From: Candidatus Neomicrothrix sp. UBA4742
GTDB taxonomy: Bacteria; Actinomycetota; Acidimicrobiia; Acidimicrobiales; Acidimicrobilacustridaceae
Length of the DNA stretch: 8,122 nt
Direction of reading: 5' to 3'
Assembly: GCA_002403895.1 (NCBI GenBank)
Contig: DHIQ01000200.1
Location: forward strand, 1-8,122
In this document: piece by piece, positions 1-5,587 of the stretch
How the letters are laid out: every line of letters starts with the position of its first letter
Position numbering within the stretch: the first letter of the stretch is position 1
The notes under the pieces: generated by a model
Database searches by the model: none
What the model saw: the letters and a program-made list of their open reading frames with translations, nothing else
What the model was told of the DNA's origin: nothing
Program-made: the position numbers and the translations under genes

Positions 1-731
1 TCGCGCACGCGCCGCAGCAGGCGGTTGGCGATGCGGGGGGTGCCGCGGGCTCGGCGGGCGATCTCCCCAGCGCCGGTGGAGTCGATGGTGACCCCCAGGA
101 TGCCAGCGGCGCGCTCGACGATGGCCTTGAGATCGGCCGGCTCGTAGTAGTCGAGTCGGGCTACGAGCCCGAAGCGATCGCGCAGGGGCCCGGTGATGAG
201 CCCGGTGCGGGTGGTGGCGCCGACCAGCGTGAAGCGGGGCAGGTCGAGGCGGATGGAGCGGGCGGCGGGGCCCTTGCCCAGCACGATGTCCAGCTTGAAG
301 TCCTCCATGCCCGGGTACAGGACCTCTTCGACGGCGCGCGACAGGCGGTGGATCTCGTCGATGAACAACACATCACCCTCGCTGAGTCGGGTGAGGATGG
401 CGGCCAGGTCGCCCGCCCTTTCGAGAGCGGGACCGGACGTGATCTGCAGGCCCACTCCCATCTCGGCGGCCACGATGCCGGCCAGGGTCGTCTTGCCCAG
501 CCCCGGGGGCCCGGCGAACAGGAGATGATCCACCGCCTGGCCTCGCCGACGAGCGGCCTCGAGGATGATCTCGAGGTGCTCCTTGAGCTCGGCCTGGCCG
601 ACGAACTCGTCCAACCGGCGGGGCCGCAGGCCACCCTCGTCGTTGAGTGTGTCGTCGTGGATGAACTGCTCGAGCGACTCGGCCAGGACATCGTCGGGGA
701 TGGGTTCGGGATTCAGTAGCTCGTCGCGCAT
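1..731 (-). CDS. ruvB: Holliday junction branch migration ATPase RuvB (partial, C-terminus beyond window)
   Basis: RuvB is the AAA+ motor that drives branch migration of Holliday junctions bound by RuvA during recombinational repair. The frame reads from an ATG at 731 to the left edge, giving 243 residues of a family usually about 340-350 long, so the C-terminal winged-helix domain is outside the window. Visible motifs in order are: Walker [10 protein letters not shown] (74-82); Walker B with DE at 125-126 followed by IHRL; the RuvB stretch [12 protein letters not shown] (99-110); sensor I GATTR (171-175); the arginine-finger segment PLRDRFG (182-188); and the sensor II region [12 protein letters not shown] (230-241). 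The N-terminus carries about 10 more acidic residues before FVGQ than E. coli RuvB. A GGAG at 742-739 lies 7 bases before the ATG and supports the start. The gene follows ruvA by 13 bases and is probably cotranscribed with it. Identity is certain from these motifs. Confidence 0.97.
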   Translation of the reverse strand, partial: MRDELLNPEPIPDDVLAESLEQFIHDDTLNDEGGLRPRRLDEFVGQAELKEHLEIILEAARRRGQAVDHLLFAGPPGLGKTTLAGIVAAEMGVGLQITSGPALERAGDLAAILTRLSEGDVLFIDEIHRLSRAVEEVLYPGMEDFKLDIVLGKGPAARSIRLDLPRFTLVGATTRTGLITGPLRDRFGLVARLDYYEPADLKAIVERAAGILGVTIDSTGAGEIARRARGTPRIANRLLRRVR

Positions 732-751
732 AGCTCAGCTCCGCTCAGCTC
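732..751 (-). repeat. Tandem 10-bp duplication at the ruvA/ruvB junction
   Basis: Read on the minus strand, GAGCTGAGCG (751-742) is followed directly by GAGCTGAGCT (741-732), a 9/10 match, and then by the ruvB ATG. The ruvA stop codon TGA (747-745) lies inside the first copy. The junction of the two copies creates the GGAG used as the ruvB ribosome binding site (742-739). This is seen directly; that it arose by slippage duplication is inference. Confidence 0.7.
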
Positions 752-1353
752 ACCGCCAGGCGCTGCAGCGCCTGCTTCAACAATACGGACACGTCCTCGT
801 CGTCGGGCAGCTCCCGCACAACGGCGGCAACCTCATCTGGGCCGTAACCCAGATTGGCCAGGGCGTCGCGCACGTCGGAGCGGGCCGACAGGCGCCCGCG
901 GCTGCCGGTGGGACCGGTGGGCGCGCTCGACCCGGCATCGAGGGTGGGCACCCGGAGGCGGGACTTCAACTCGATGAGCAGGCGGGCGGCGGTCTTCTTG
1001 CCCACGCCGGGGACCAGGCAGAGGGCATCGACATCGTCCTCGGCGATGACGAGGGCCAGCGCGTCGGGCCCGTGGACCGACAAGATGGCCAGCGCCAGAG
1101 CGGGGCCCACGCCATGGGCGCCCAGCAGCGCTTCGAACCCGTCCCGCTCGTCCCGGGTGAGGAAGCCGTAGAGCGTTTGGGCATCCTCACGGATGTGGTG
1201 ATGGATGTGGACGAAGACGTCAGTGCCGGGCTCGCCCAACTCCACGACCGTGGTGGGGGTCACCGTGACCCGGTAGCCCACGCCGCCGACCTCGATCAGC
1301 ACCTCGCCGGTGCCGGAGCGGTCCGCCAACGTGCCTCGCAGCGAGCCGATCAC
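745..1353 (-). CDS. ruvA: Holliday junction branch migration protein RuvA
   Basis: RuvA binds four-way DNA junctions as a tetramer or octamer and loads RuvB. The product is 202 residues, normal for the family. The N-terminal OB-fold domain (about 1-63) begins MIGSLRG and contains the acidic pin, E56-D57, in IREDAQTLYGF. Domain II has two helix-hairpin-helix motifs, around GVGPALALAI (81-90) and VPGVGKKTAARLL (114-126). A linker rich in Gly, Ser, Thr and Pro (about 138-154) leads to the C-terminal RuvB-contacting domain (about 157-200, with DVRDALANLGY). The start is GTG at 1353, and its GTGA overlaps the ruvC stop by four bases, which implies translational coupling. The stop lies 13 bases before ruvB. 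Nothing is missing. Confidence 0.97.
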   Translation of the reverse strand: MIGSLRGTLADRSGTGEVLIEVGGVGYRVTVTPTTVVELGEPGTDVFVHIHHHIREDAQTLYGFLTRDERDGFEALLGAHGVGPALALAILSVHGPDALALVIAEDDVDALCLVPGVGKKTAARLLIELKSRLRVPTLDAGSSAPTGPTGSRGRLSARSDVRDALANLGYGPDEVAAVVRELPDDEDVSVLLKQALQRLAVS

Positions 1354-1892
1354 CGCACCCGCCCCGTGGTGGTGGCCTCGGCCTCGGCCGCGGCCCGGGC
1401 CATGGGGGCCATCGCTACGTGGCAGAGAGCGATGGCGGCGGCATCGGCCGCATCGGGAGGGTTCGGGATCTCGGCCAGGCCGAGCAGCGTCTGGACCATG
1501 CGTTGCACCTGTTCCTTGTCGGCGGCGCCGTGACCGGCCACCGCCTGTTTGACCTGATTGGGCGAGTACTGCACCACCTCGCAGCCCCGGTTGGCCGCCT
1601 CGGCCATGGCCAGCCCGCTGGCCTGGCCCACCGACATGGCGGTGCGCACATTGACCTGGAACAAGACCCGCTCGACGGCGAGGGCGATGGGGGCGAATTC
1701 GTCGAACAGGGCCCGCAGCTCACGTTGCAGCTCCGCCAGGCGGACGGGCACCGGGTCCGACGGTGGGGTGGTCAGCACCCCCAGCGCCGCGGCCCGGGAG
1801 CGGCCTCCGGGGCCGGTCTCGAGCACGCAGTAGCCGCAGCGCGACAACCCCGGATCGATCCCCACGACGAACACGCGTACGACCCTATCCAT
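1350..1892 (-). CDS. ruvC: Crossover junction endodeoxyribonuclease RuvC
   Basis: RuvC is the Holliday-junction resolvase that nicks opposing strands symmetrically in the RuvABC complex. From ATG 1892 the protein has 180 residues. It contains the RNase H-like first strand GIDPGLSRCGY (11-21) with catalytic D13, the AVERVLFQVN segment with E74, the SPNQVKQAVAGHGAADKEQV segment (110-129), and the PDAADAAAIALCH helix with D147 and D150. These are the four expected metal-binding acidic residues. The C-terminus is Ala-rich and presumably disordered. The start is uncertain: ATG 1892 lacks a well-placed ribosome binding site, whereas GTG 1874 (174 residues) is preceded by AGGG at 8 bases and gives an N-terminus more like other RuvC proteins. 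The frame stays open to 2000, but that extension overlaps the divergent ABC gene and looks spurious. It is the first gene of ruvC-ruvA-ruvB. Confidence 0.95.
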   Translation of the reverse strand: MDRVVRVFVVGIDPGLSRCGYCVLETGPGGRSRAAALGVLTTPPSDPVPVRLAELQRELRALFDEFAPIALAVERVLFQVNVRTAMSVGQASGLAMAEAANRGCEVVQYSPNQVKQAVAGHGAADKEQVQRMVQTLLGLAEIPNPPDAADAAAIALCHVAMAPMARAAAEAEATTTGRVR

Positions 1893-1969
1893 CGGGCCCG
1901 GCGGGTCGGTGGACCCCCTCGTCACCACCAGCCGCTTGAGCCGGCCCCCGGACTGCCGATGAGGTACCT
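1893..1969. promoter_or_regulatory. Divergent intergenic region between ruvC and the ABC exporter genes
   Basis: This 77-base gap separates the starts of ruvC (minus) and the ABC ATPase (plus), so promoters for both operons should lie here or just inside the genes. I see no convincing -35/-10 pair. A short hairpin, GGGTC-GGTG-GACCC, occupies 1903-1916. GAGG at 1961-1964 is the probable ribosome binding site for the ABC ATPase. No SOS (LexA-type) box was recognised upstream of ruvC. Confidence 0.45.
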
Positions 1970-3040
1970 GTGACCCCTTCCGATACGGCCACCACCGCAC
2001 CCAACTCGCCCCTTACCCCCCCAACGCCCGCCCCGGGCTCCGACCCCCGGCCCGCTCACGGGCAGACGCCGGCACGGCTCGTCGTCGAGATCCGTGACGT
2101 GAGCAAGTCGTTCGGTCGCGTGCCGGCGCTGTCCAACGTCACGATCCTCGTGCCCGAGAGTCGCATCACCGTCCTGCTCGGCCCCAACGGCGCCGGCAAG
2201 ACGACCGCGATCCGGATCATCACCGGCGCCCTCACGCCCGACCGGGGCACCGTGCGGACGTTCGGCTTCGACCCCGACCGTTTCGGTGAGGATGTGCGGC
2301 GGCGCTGCGGCGTGGTGTCGGCCAAGCCGGCGCTCTATGACCGCCTGTCGGGCTGGGACAACCTGTCGTACTCGGCCGAGCTCTACGGCCTCGGCCGCAA
2401 TGCCACCAAACAGATCCGAGAGGCGGCCGGTCGCTTCGGCATCGTCGACGCCCTCGACCAACAGGTGGGTGGGTACTCGACGGGCATGAAAACGCGCCTG
2501 GCGCTGTCCCGGGCGGTGCTGCACAACCCCGACCTCTTGTTGTTCGACGAGCCGACCTCGGGCCTCGATCCGGAGTCGTCGCACGCCGTGCTCGACCTCA
2601 TCCGGGACATGACCGGCGAGGCTCGGACCGTCGTCATGTGCACCCACCTGCTGGTGGAGGCGGAGGGCCTGGCCGATCAGATCGTGGTGCTGGAGAACGG
2701 CACCGACCTCATCCACGGCACCCAGGCTGAGCTCACCCGCCGCTACTGGCCGGGCGACGTCGTCCGGCTCGATGCCGAGGATCCCGACCAACTCGACCTG
2801 CTGTGGGGCATGGAGGGGGTGCTCGGCCTCGACCGGCGCGAAGGCGTCTCGGAGCTCCAGGTCGACGACGTCCGTCGGGTGCCGGAGCTGGTAGCGGCGC
2901 TGGTGGCCGCCGGGGTCCGGCTGACCCGGGTGGATCCGTTCAACCCGTCGCTCGAGGACCTGTACTTCGCCATCCGTCGGGAACGGCGGGCGCCCGACGC
3001 CGGCCAAGGGCTCGGCGTCTTCCCCGAGGTGACCCGATGA
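1970..3040 (+). CDS. ABC transporter ATP-binding protein (ABC-2 exporter type)
   Basis: This is the cytoplasmic ATPase of an ABC-2 type exporter, predicted to power the permease encoded next to it. It has 356 residues and begins at GTG 1970, preceded by GAGG. Residues 1-35 are rich in Pro, Thr and Ala and probably disordered. The nucleotide-binding domain spans about 38-250: Walker A GPNGAGKTT (71-79), ABC signature YSTGMK (169-174), Walker B LLLFDE (189-194), D-loop SGLD (197-200) and H-loop H226 in CTHLL. The signature departs from LSGGQ, and where the Q-loop glutamine is usually found the sequence reads VVSAKPALYDRL (115-126), with K119. Such variants occur in this ATPase class, so loss of activity is not implied. 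The C-terminal part (about 251-356) resembles the accessory region of NatA-like ATPases and ends with PSLEDLYFAI. The stop overlaps the permease start (ATGA). The substrate cannot be deduced. Confidence 0.9.
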   Translation: MTPSDTATTAPNSPLTPPTPAPGSDPRPAHGQTPARLVVEIRDVSKSFGRVPALSNVTILVPESRITVLLGPNGAGKTTAIRIITGALTPDRGTVRTFGFDPDRFGEDVRRRCGVVSAKPALYDRLSGWDNLSYSAELYGLGRNATKQIREAAGRFGIVDALDQQVGGYSTGMKTRLALSRAVLHNPDLLLFDEPTSGLDPESSHAVLDLIRDMTGEARTVVMCTHLLVEAEGLADQIVVLENGTDLIHGTQAELTRRYWPGDVVRLDAEDPDQLDLLWGMEGVLGLDRREGVSELQVDDVRRVPELVAALVAAGVRLTRVDPFNPSLEDLYFAIRRERRAPDAGQGLGVFPEVTR

Positions 3041-3870
3041 ACTACTCCCGCATGATGACGGTGATGCGCACTGACCTGAAGCACCTGGCACAGTCCAAGG
3101 ACTTCTGGGTGCCGATGATGCTGCTGGGCGGGATCTTCTTCGTGGTGATCCCCACCATCTTGTTGTCGATCATCAACAGCATCGGCAACGTCGGCGCCGT
3201 ACAGCAGGTGTCCCAGGCGCTGCAGCTGCTCCCCGAGGCCGCACAGGCGGCTGTGCCCCAGGGCGCCGACGCCGGGACCAAGGTCTCCTACGTGCTGGCG
3301 GTGTACCTGTTGGCGCCGATCGCGGTGATCGTCCCGCTGACCATCTCGACCGCCGTCGGGTCGAGCTCGATCGTGGGCGAGCGCGAGCGGGGCACGGGTG
3401 AGTTCCTGGCCCACTCGCCCGCCACGGTGAAGGAGATCTACCTGGGCAAGCTCATCGCCAGCCTCATCCCGGGCTACCTCACGACGGTGGTCGGCTTCGG
3501 GCTCTACTCCTTGATGGTCAACCTCATCGTCGGCCCCGACGCCGGGGGTTGGTTCTTCCCTACCCCGTCGTGGTGGCTGCTCATCTTGTGGGTGCTGCCA
3601 CCGTTCCTGCTCATCGCCCTGTCGCTGGTGCTGCGGCTATCGGCCCGGGTCAAGAGCACAGCAGCCGCCCAACAGGCCGCCGGACTCATCACGTTCCCCC
3701 TGATCCTCATCGCCTACGGCCAGTCCACCGGGGCGCTGTTCGGCGGTGCGGCAGTGGGCGTGTCCATCGTGATGGGCGCCGTCGCCTGGGCCATCGGCTT
3801 CGCTTTGCTGTTCTCGGGCATGCGCTCGCTGACCCGGGCCCGGCTCCTGGGCGTGGCCAACGAAGCCTGA
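3037..3870 (+). CDS. ABC-2 type transporter permease
   Basis: This is the membrane partner of the upstream ATPase. The ATG at 3037 overlaps the ATPase stop as ATGA, indicating translational coupling. The frame is open further upstream, but that part lies antisense-like within the ATPase gene and is not used. The protein has 277 residues. Hydrophobic segments suggest about six transmembrane helices near 26-46, 84-108, 138-166, 178-200, 214-228 and 233-260. Between the second and third helices lies the hallmark ABC-2 loop GERERGTGEFLAHSP (114-128) followed by VKEIYLGKLIASLIP, which matches NatB-like permeases where this amphipathic segment contacts the ATPase. An extracellular loop of about 35 residues follows helix 1. 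The family exports varied substrates (drugs, ions, polymers) and nothing here distinguishes among them. The stop lies one base from the stop of the convergent peroxiredoxin gene. Confidence 0.88.
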   Translation: MNYSRMMTVMRTDLKHLAQSKDFWVPMMLLGGIFFVVIPTILLSIINSIGNVGAVQQVSQALQLLPEAAQAAVPQGADAGTKVSYVLAVYLLAPIAVIVPLTISTAVGSSSIVGERERGTGEFLAHSPATVKEIYLGKLIASLIPGYLTTVVGFGLYSLMVNLIVGPDAGGWFFPTPSWWLLILWVLPPFLLIALSLVLRLSARVKSTAAAQQAAGLITFPLILIAYGQSTGALFGGAAVGVSIVMGAVAWAIGFALLFSGMRSLTRARLLGVANEA

Positions 3871-3871
3871 G

Positions 3872-4357
3872 TCAGGTCGTTTGCAGGGCCTGGACGGCGT
3901 CGACGATCTCGTCGACGGGGCGGAACGTCAGGCCCGCCGTGGCCCGGTGGGCGTAGCGCACGATGCCCTCGGCATCGACCACGAAGATCGAGCGTCGATA
4001 GAACCCGAGCGGCCCGAGGATCCCGTAGGCCTCCCCCACGTGCTTGCCCTCGTCGGCCAGCAGCGGGAAGGCGAGATTGTGCTCGGCGGCGAAGCCTTCG
4101 TGCTCGTCGACCGATTGGGGACTGATGGCCAGCACCTGAGCCCCGACCCCGGCGAACTCACCGATGTCGTGGCTGTACGTCTGCAGCTGCACGGTGCACA
4201 CCGGCGAGTGGTCAGCGGGATAGAAGACCAGCACCGCGGGCTGGCCGGCGAGCTCGGCCAAGGTGAACTCGCGGCGCGACGACGTGGATCCGTCAGGCGA
4301 CAGCTCGACCCCCGGCAGGGTGAACGAGGGCGCCGGGGCGCCGACGGCAACCGTCAT
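3872..4357 (-). CDS. Peroxiredoxin (AhpC/TSA, Bcp/AhpE-like, single-cysteine)
   Basis: This is a thioredoxin-fold thiol peroxidase that reduces hydrogen peroxide or organic hydroperoxides in the cytoplasm. Counting from ATG 4357 it has 161 residues. The N-terminus (VGAPAPSFTLP) is typical. The active-site motif PADHSPVCT holds P47, S51 and the peroxidatic C54 in the conserved P-x3-[T/S]-x2-C arrangement. R122 in YRRSIFVVD is the probable conserved arginine. C54 is the only cysteine, so the enzyme must be a 1-Cys type recycled by an external thiol, like mycobacterial AhpE. No export signal is seen. GGGGA at 4371-4367 supports the ATG at 4357. In-frame ATG 4372 and GTG 4384 would add 5 and 9 residues (total 166 and 170). 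The gene is convergent with the ABC permease (one base between stops) and divergent from the lipoprotein gene. Bcp versus AhpE assignment is not settled. Confidence 0.92.
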   Translation of the reverse strand: MTVAVGAPAPSFTLPGVELSPDGSTSSRREFTLAELAGQPAVLVFYPADHSPVCTVQLQTYSHDIGEFAGVGAQVLAISPQSVDEHEGFAAEHNLAFPLLADEGKHVGEAYGILGPLGFYRRSIFVVDAEGIVRYAHRATAGLTFRPVDEIVDAVQALQTT

Positions 4358-4398
4358 CCGCGTCTTCCCCATTGCCGATTCCACCGTTGTGATCGCAT

Positions 4399-4425
4399 CG
4401 CTCCGACCCTACCGGGGTCGGAGCG
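4399..4425. repeat. Perfect 11-bp inverted repeat upstream of the peroxiredoxin gene
   Basis: CGCTCCGACCC (4399-4409) and GGGTCGGAGCG (4415-4425) are exact reverse complements around the 5-base loop TACCG. The element lies about 42 bases upstream of the peroxiredoxin start and about 100 bases upstream of the lipoprotein start. There is no T-tract on either side, so it does not look like an intrinsic terminator. It could be a regulator binding site or a 5'-UTR hairpin of the peroxiredoxin mRNA; neither is shown. Confidence 0.6.
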
Positions 4426-4429
4426 CTGG

Positions 4430-4447
4430 TCGGAATCGGAATCGAAC
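4430..4447. repeat. Short tandem hexamers TCGGAA-TCGGAA-TCGAAC
   Basis: Two exact TCGGAA copies and a third degenerate copy, TCGAAC, lie next to the 11-bp inverted repeat. The TCGGA core also occurs inside the right arm of that hairpin (4418-4422). The location, between two divergent genes, makes a binding-site array conceivable, but the repeat is short and may be chance. Confidence 0.4.
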
Positions 4448-4528
4448 ATTGCCAGCGGGACGGGTTCCGCCCAGCTCGACCGGGGACGTCCACCTCCTGG
4501 CGCGGTCGCTGAAGTAGAACCGGCGTCC

Positions 4529-5143
4529 ATGGAACGACAAACCCTCAGTCAGACCGGAACAGTGGTGAGCGGGCTGCTCGTGGCCGCATTGGTCTGCCTC
4601 GGGCTGAGCGCCTGCAGTAGCGACAAAACCGCCACGACCAGCTCCAGCGAGCCGGCGTCGCCCTCGCCCACCTCACCGTCGACGTCCACCGGGGGCTCCG
4701 CCCCGGCCTCATCAACGCCGGTCACGTCGTCACCGGCATCGACTCGTTGCCACACCAGCGAGCTGAGCGCCGCCCTGCAACCCGCGCAGGGAGGGGCGGG
4801 CAGCATCTTCACCCCGTTGAGCCTCACCAATACCGGCACCCGGACCTGCGTCGTGACCGGCTACCCGGGTGTGTCGCTGCTCGATGCGTCGGGCGCCATC
4901 CTGGGCGTACCGGCCACCCGCGACCCGGGCACGGTGGTGTCGATCACGCTGGCACCGAAGGCGGCGGCCCATACCATCGTGGACACCCAGAACGCCATCG
5001 ACCCCACCCAGTGCGGCCCGATGTCGACGTCGGTGCTGATCTACCCACCGGACGAGACCGACTCGATCACGATCGCCGGCGCGCTGCAGATCTGCGGCGG
5101 GGTCCTCGGCGTCCTGCCCATGGCGGCGGGCGCCACGGGGTAG
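4529..5143 (+). CDS. DUF4232 domain secreted lipoprotein
   Basis: This is a predicted actinobacterial lipoprotein of unknown function, anchored outside the cytoplasmic membrane. It has 204 residues. The signal peptide has a hydrophobic core (about 11-25) and lipobox LSAC, with lipidation at C29. Residues 30-72 are a linker rich in Ser, Thr and Pro. The DUF4232 domain follows (about 74-198), with features I recognise from that family: an initial Cys (C74), GSIFTPLSLTNTGTRTC (91-107) and TGYPGVSLLDASG (110-122). Further cysteines are C162 and C189, so C74, C107, C162 and C189 could form two disulfides. No good ribosome binding site precedes the ATG; the nearest purine run, GAAG, is about 14 bases away. 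A -10-like TAGAAC (4515-4520) lies just upstream, so a leaderless mRNA is possible. The gene diverges from the peroxiredoxin gene. DUF4232 has no established biochemical role. Confidence 0.88.
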   Translation: MERQTLSQTGTVVSGLLVAALVCLGLSACSSDKTATTSSSEPASPSPTSPSTSTGGSAPASSTPVTSSPASTRCHTSELSAALQPAQGGAGSIFTPLSLTNTGTRTCVVTGYPGVSLLDASGAILGVPATRDPGTVVSITLAPKAAAHTIVDTQNAIDPTQCGPMSTSVLIYPPDETDSITIAGALQICGGVLGVLPMAAGATG

Positions 5144-5206
5144 TAGGCCGCACCGCAAGCGTCGAGCGTTCACGGCCCGTTGGGTGGAGACGTCAGGGTA
5201 GGGATG

Positions 5207-5575
5207 TCAGCGCTGGCTCATATGGAACTCGCCGTCGTCGGGTGGCTTCTTCCAGAACTTCCACCCGCGTTTGGGCCGTGAGGCTCCCTCGAACTCCCCG
5301 ACAATCTCGGGCTCGCCCGCGTTGACGATCTCCTCCGCGTCGCGCAGCACGGCGGCGATGTCGTCGGGATCGTCGTCGGGTTCGTCCTCGACCGGCGTGG
5401 TCTCGAGCGACCCCATCTCGAAGCTGCCGTCGTTGGCGCTCACCTCGAACTTGGGACAGTCGTCGGGGCACCGCCATGGGGCTTCGGGGGCGAGATCGAG
5501 CACGCAGAAGCGAGCCGTCTCGCCGTTGTCATAGGTGCGCGACTCGTAGTGTCGGCAGTTCTCGCGCATCGTCAT
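5207..5575 (-). CDS. Small four-cysteine protein of unknown function with acidic middle and basic-aromatic tail
   Basis: I do not recognise a named family. From ATG 5575 the protein has 122 residues. The N-terminal part (1-43) holds C7, C24, C36 and C40 plus H9, in the stretches ENCRHYESRTY, ARFCVLDLAPEAPWRC and PDDCPKF. The spacing C-x16-C-x11-C-x3-C would suit a small zinc or iron-sulfur site, which is inference. Residues 60-92 are strongly acidic, including a DEPDDDPDD run encoded by GTCGTCGGG-like repeats. The tail has a basic, tryptophan-rich patch (RPKRGWKFWKK, 100-110). No signal peptide or membrane helix is seen. AGGAGT at 5587-5582, six bases before the ATG, fixes the start; GTG 5632 and ATG 5590 further upstream are less likely. 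The tidy composition and strong ribosome binding site argue for a real gene. It is convergent with the lipoprotein gene, with 63 bases between. Confidence 0.8.
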   Translation of the reverse strand: MTMRENCRHYESRTYDNGETARFCVLDLAPEAPWRCPDDCPKFEVSANDGSFEMGSLETTPVEDEPDDDPDDIAAVLRDAEEIVNAGEPEIVGEFEGASRPKRGWKFWKKPPDDGEFHMSQR

Positions 5576-5581
5576 CGGCTC

Positions 5582-5587
5582 ACTCCT
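5582..5587 (-). promoter_or_regulatory. Ribosome binding site of the four-cysteine protein gene
   Basis: AGGAGT on the minus strand is followed by GAGCCG and then the ATG at 5575. It is the best Shine-Dalgarno match in the window and decides among three in-frame upstream starts. A second ATG two codons later (5569) is also possible. Confidence 0.7.

Noticed and set aside
1903..1916. GGGTC-GGTG-GACCC hairpin upstream of ruvC
   Set aside because: Five-bp GC stem is common by chance at this GC content; no T-tract or known operator match.
1922..3091. 389-codon minus-strand open frame opposite the ABC ATPase
   Set aside because: It is the antisense of a gene with clear Walker motifs; composition (many Arg, Gly, His) is that of a GC-rich shadow frame.
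3881..4528. Plus-strand open frame running across the peroxiredoxin gene into the lipoprotein
   Set aside because: Only the part from ATG 4529 has a signal peptide and DUF4232 domain; the upstream part is antisense to the peroxiredoxin.
5144..5206. Possible bidirectional terminator between the lipoprotein and four-cysteine genes
   Set aside because: Only a distant GGCCG/CGGCC pair was found, with no compact stem and no T-tract.
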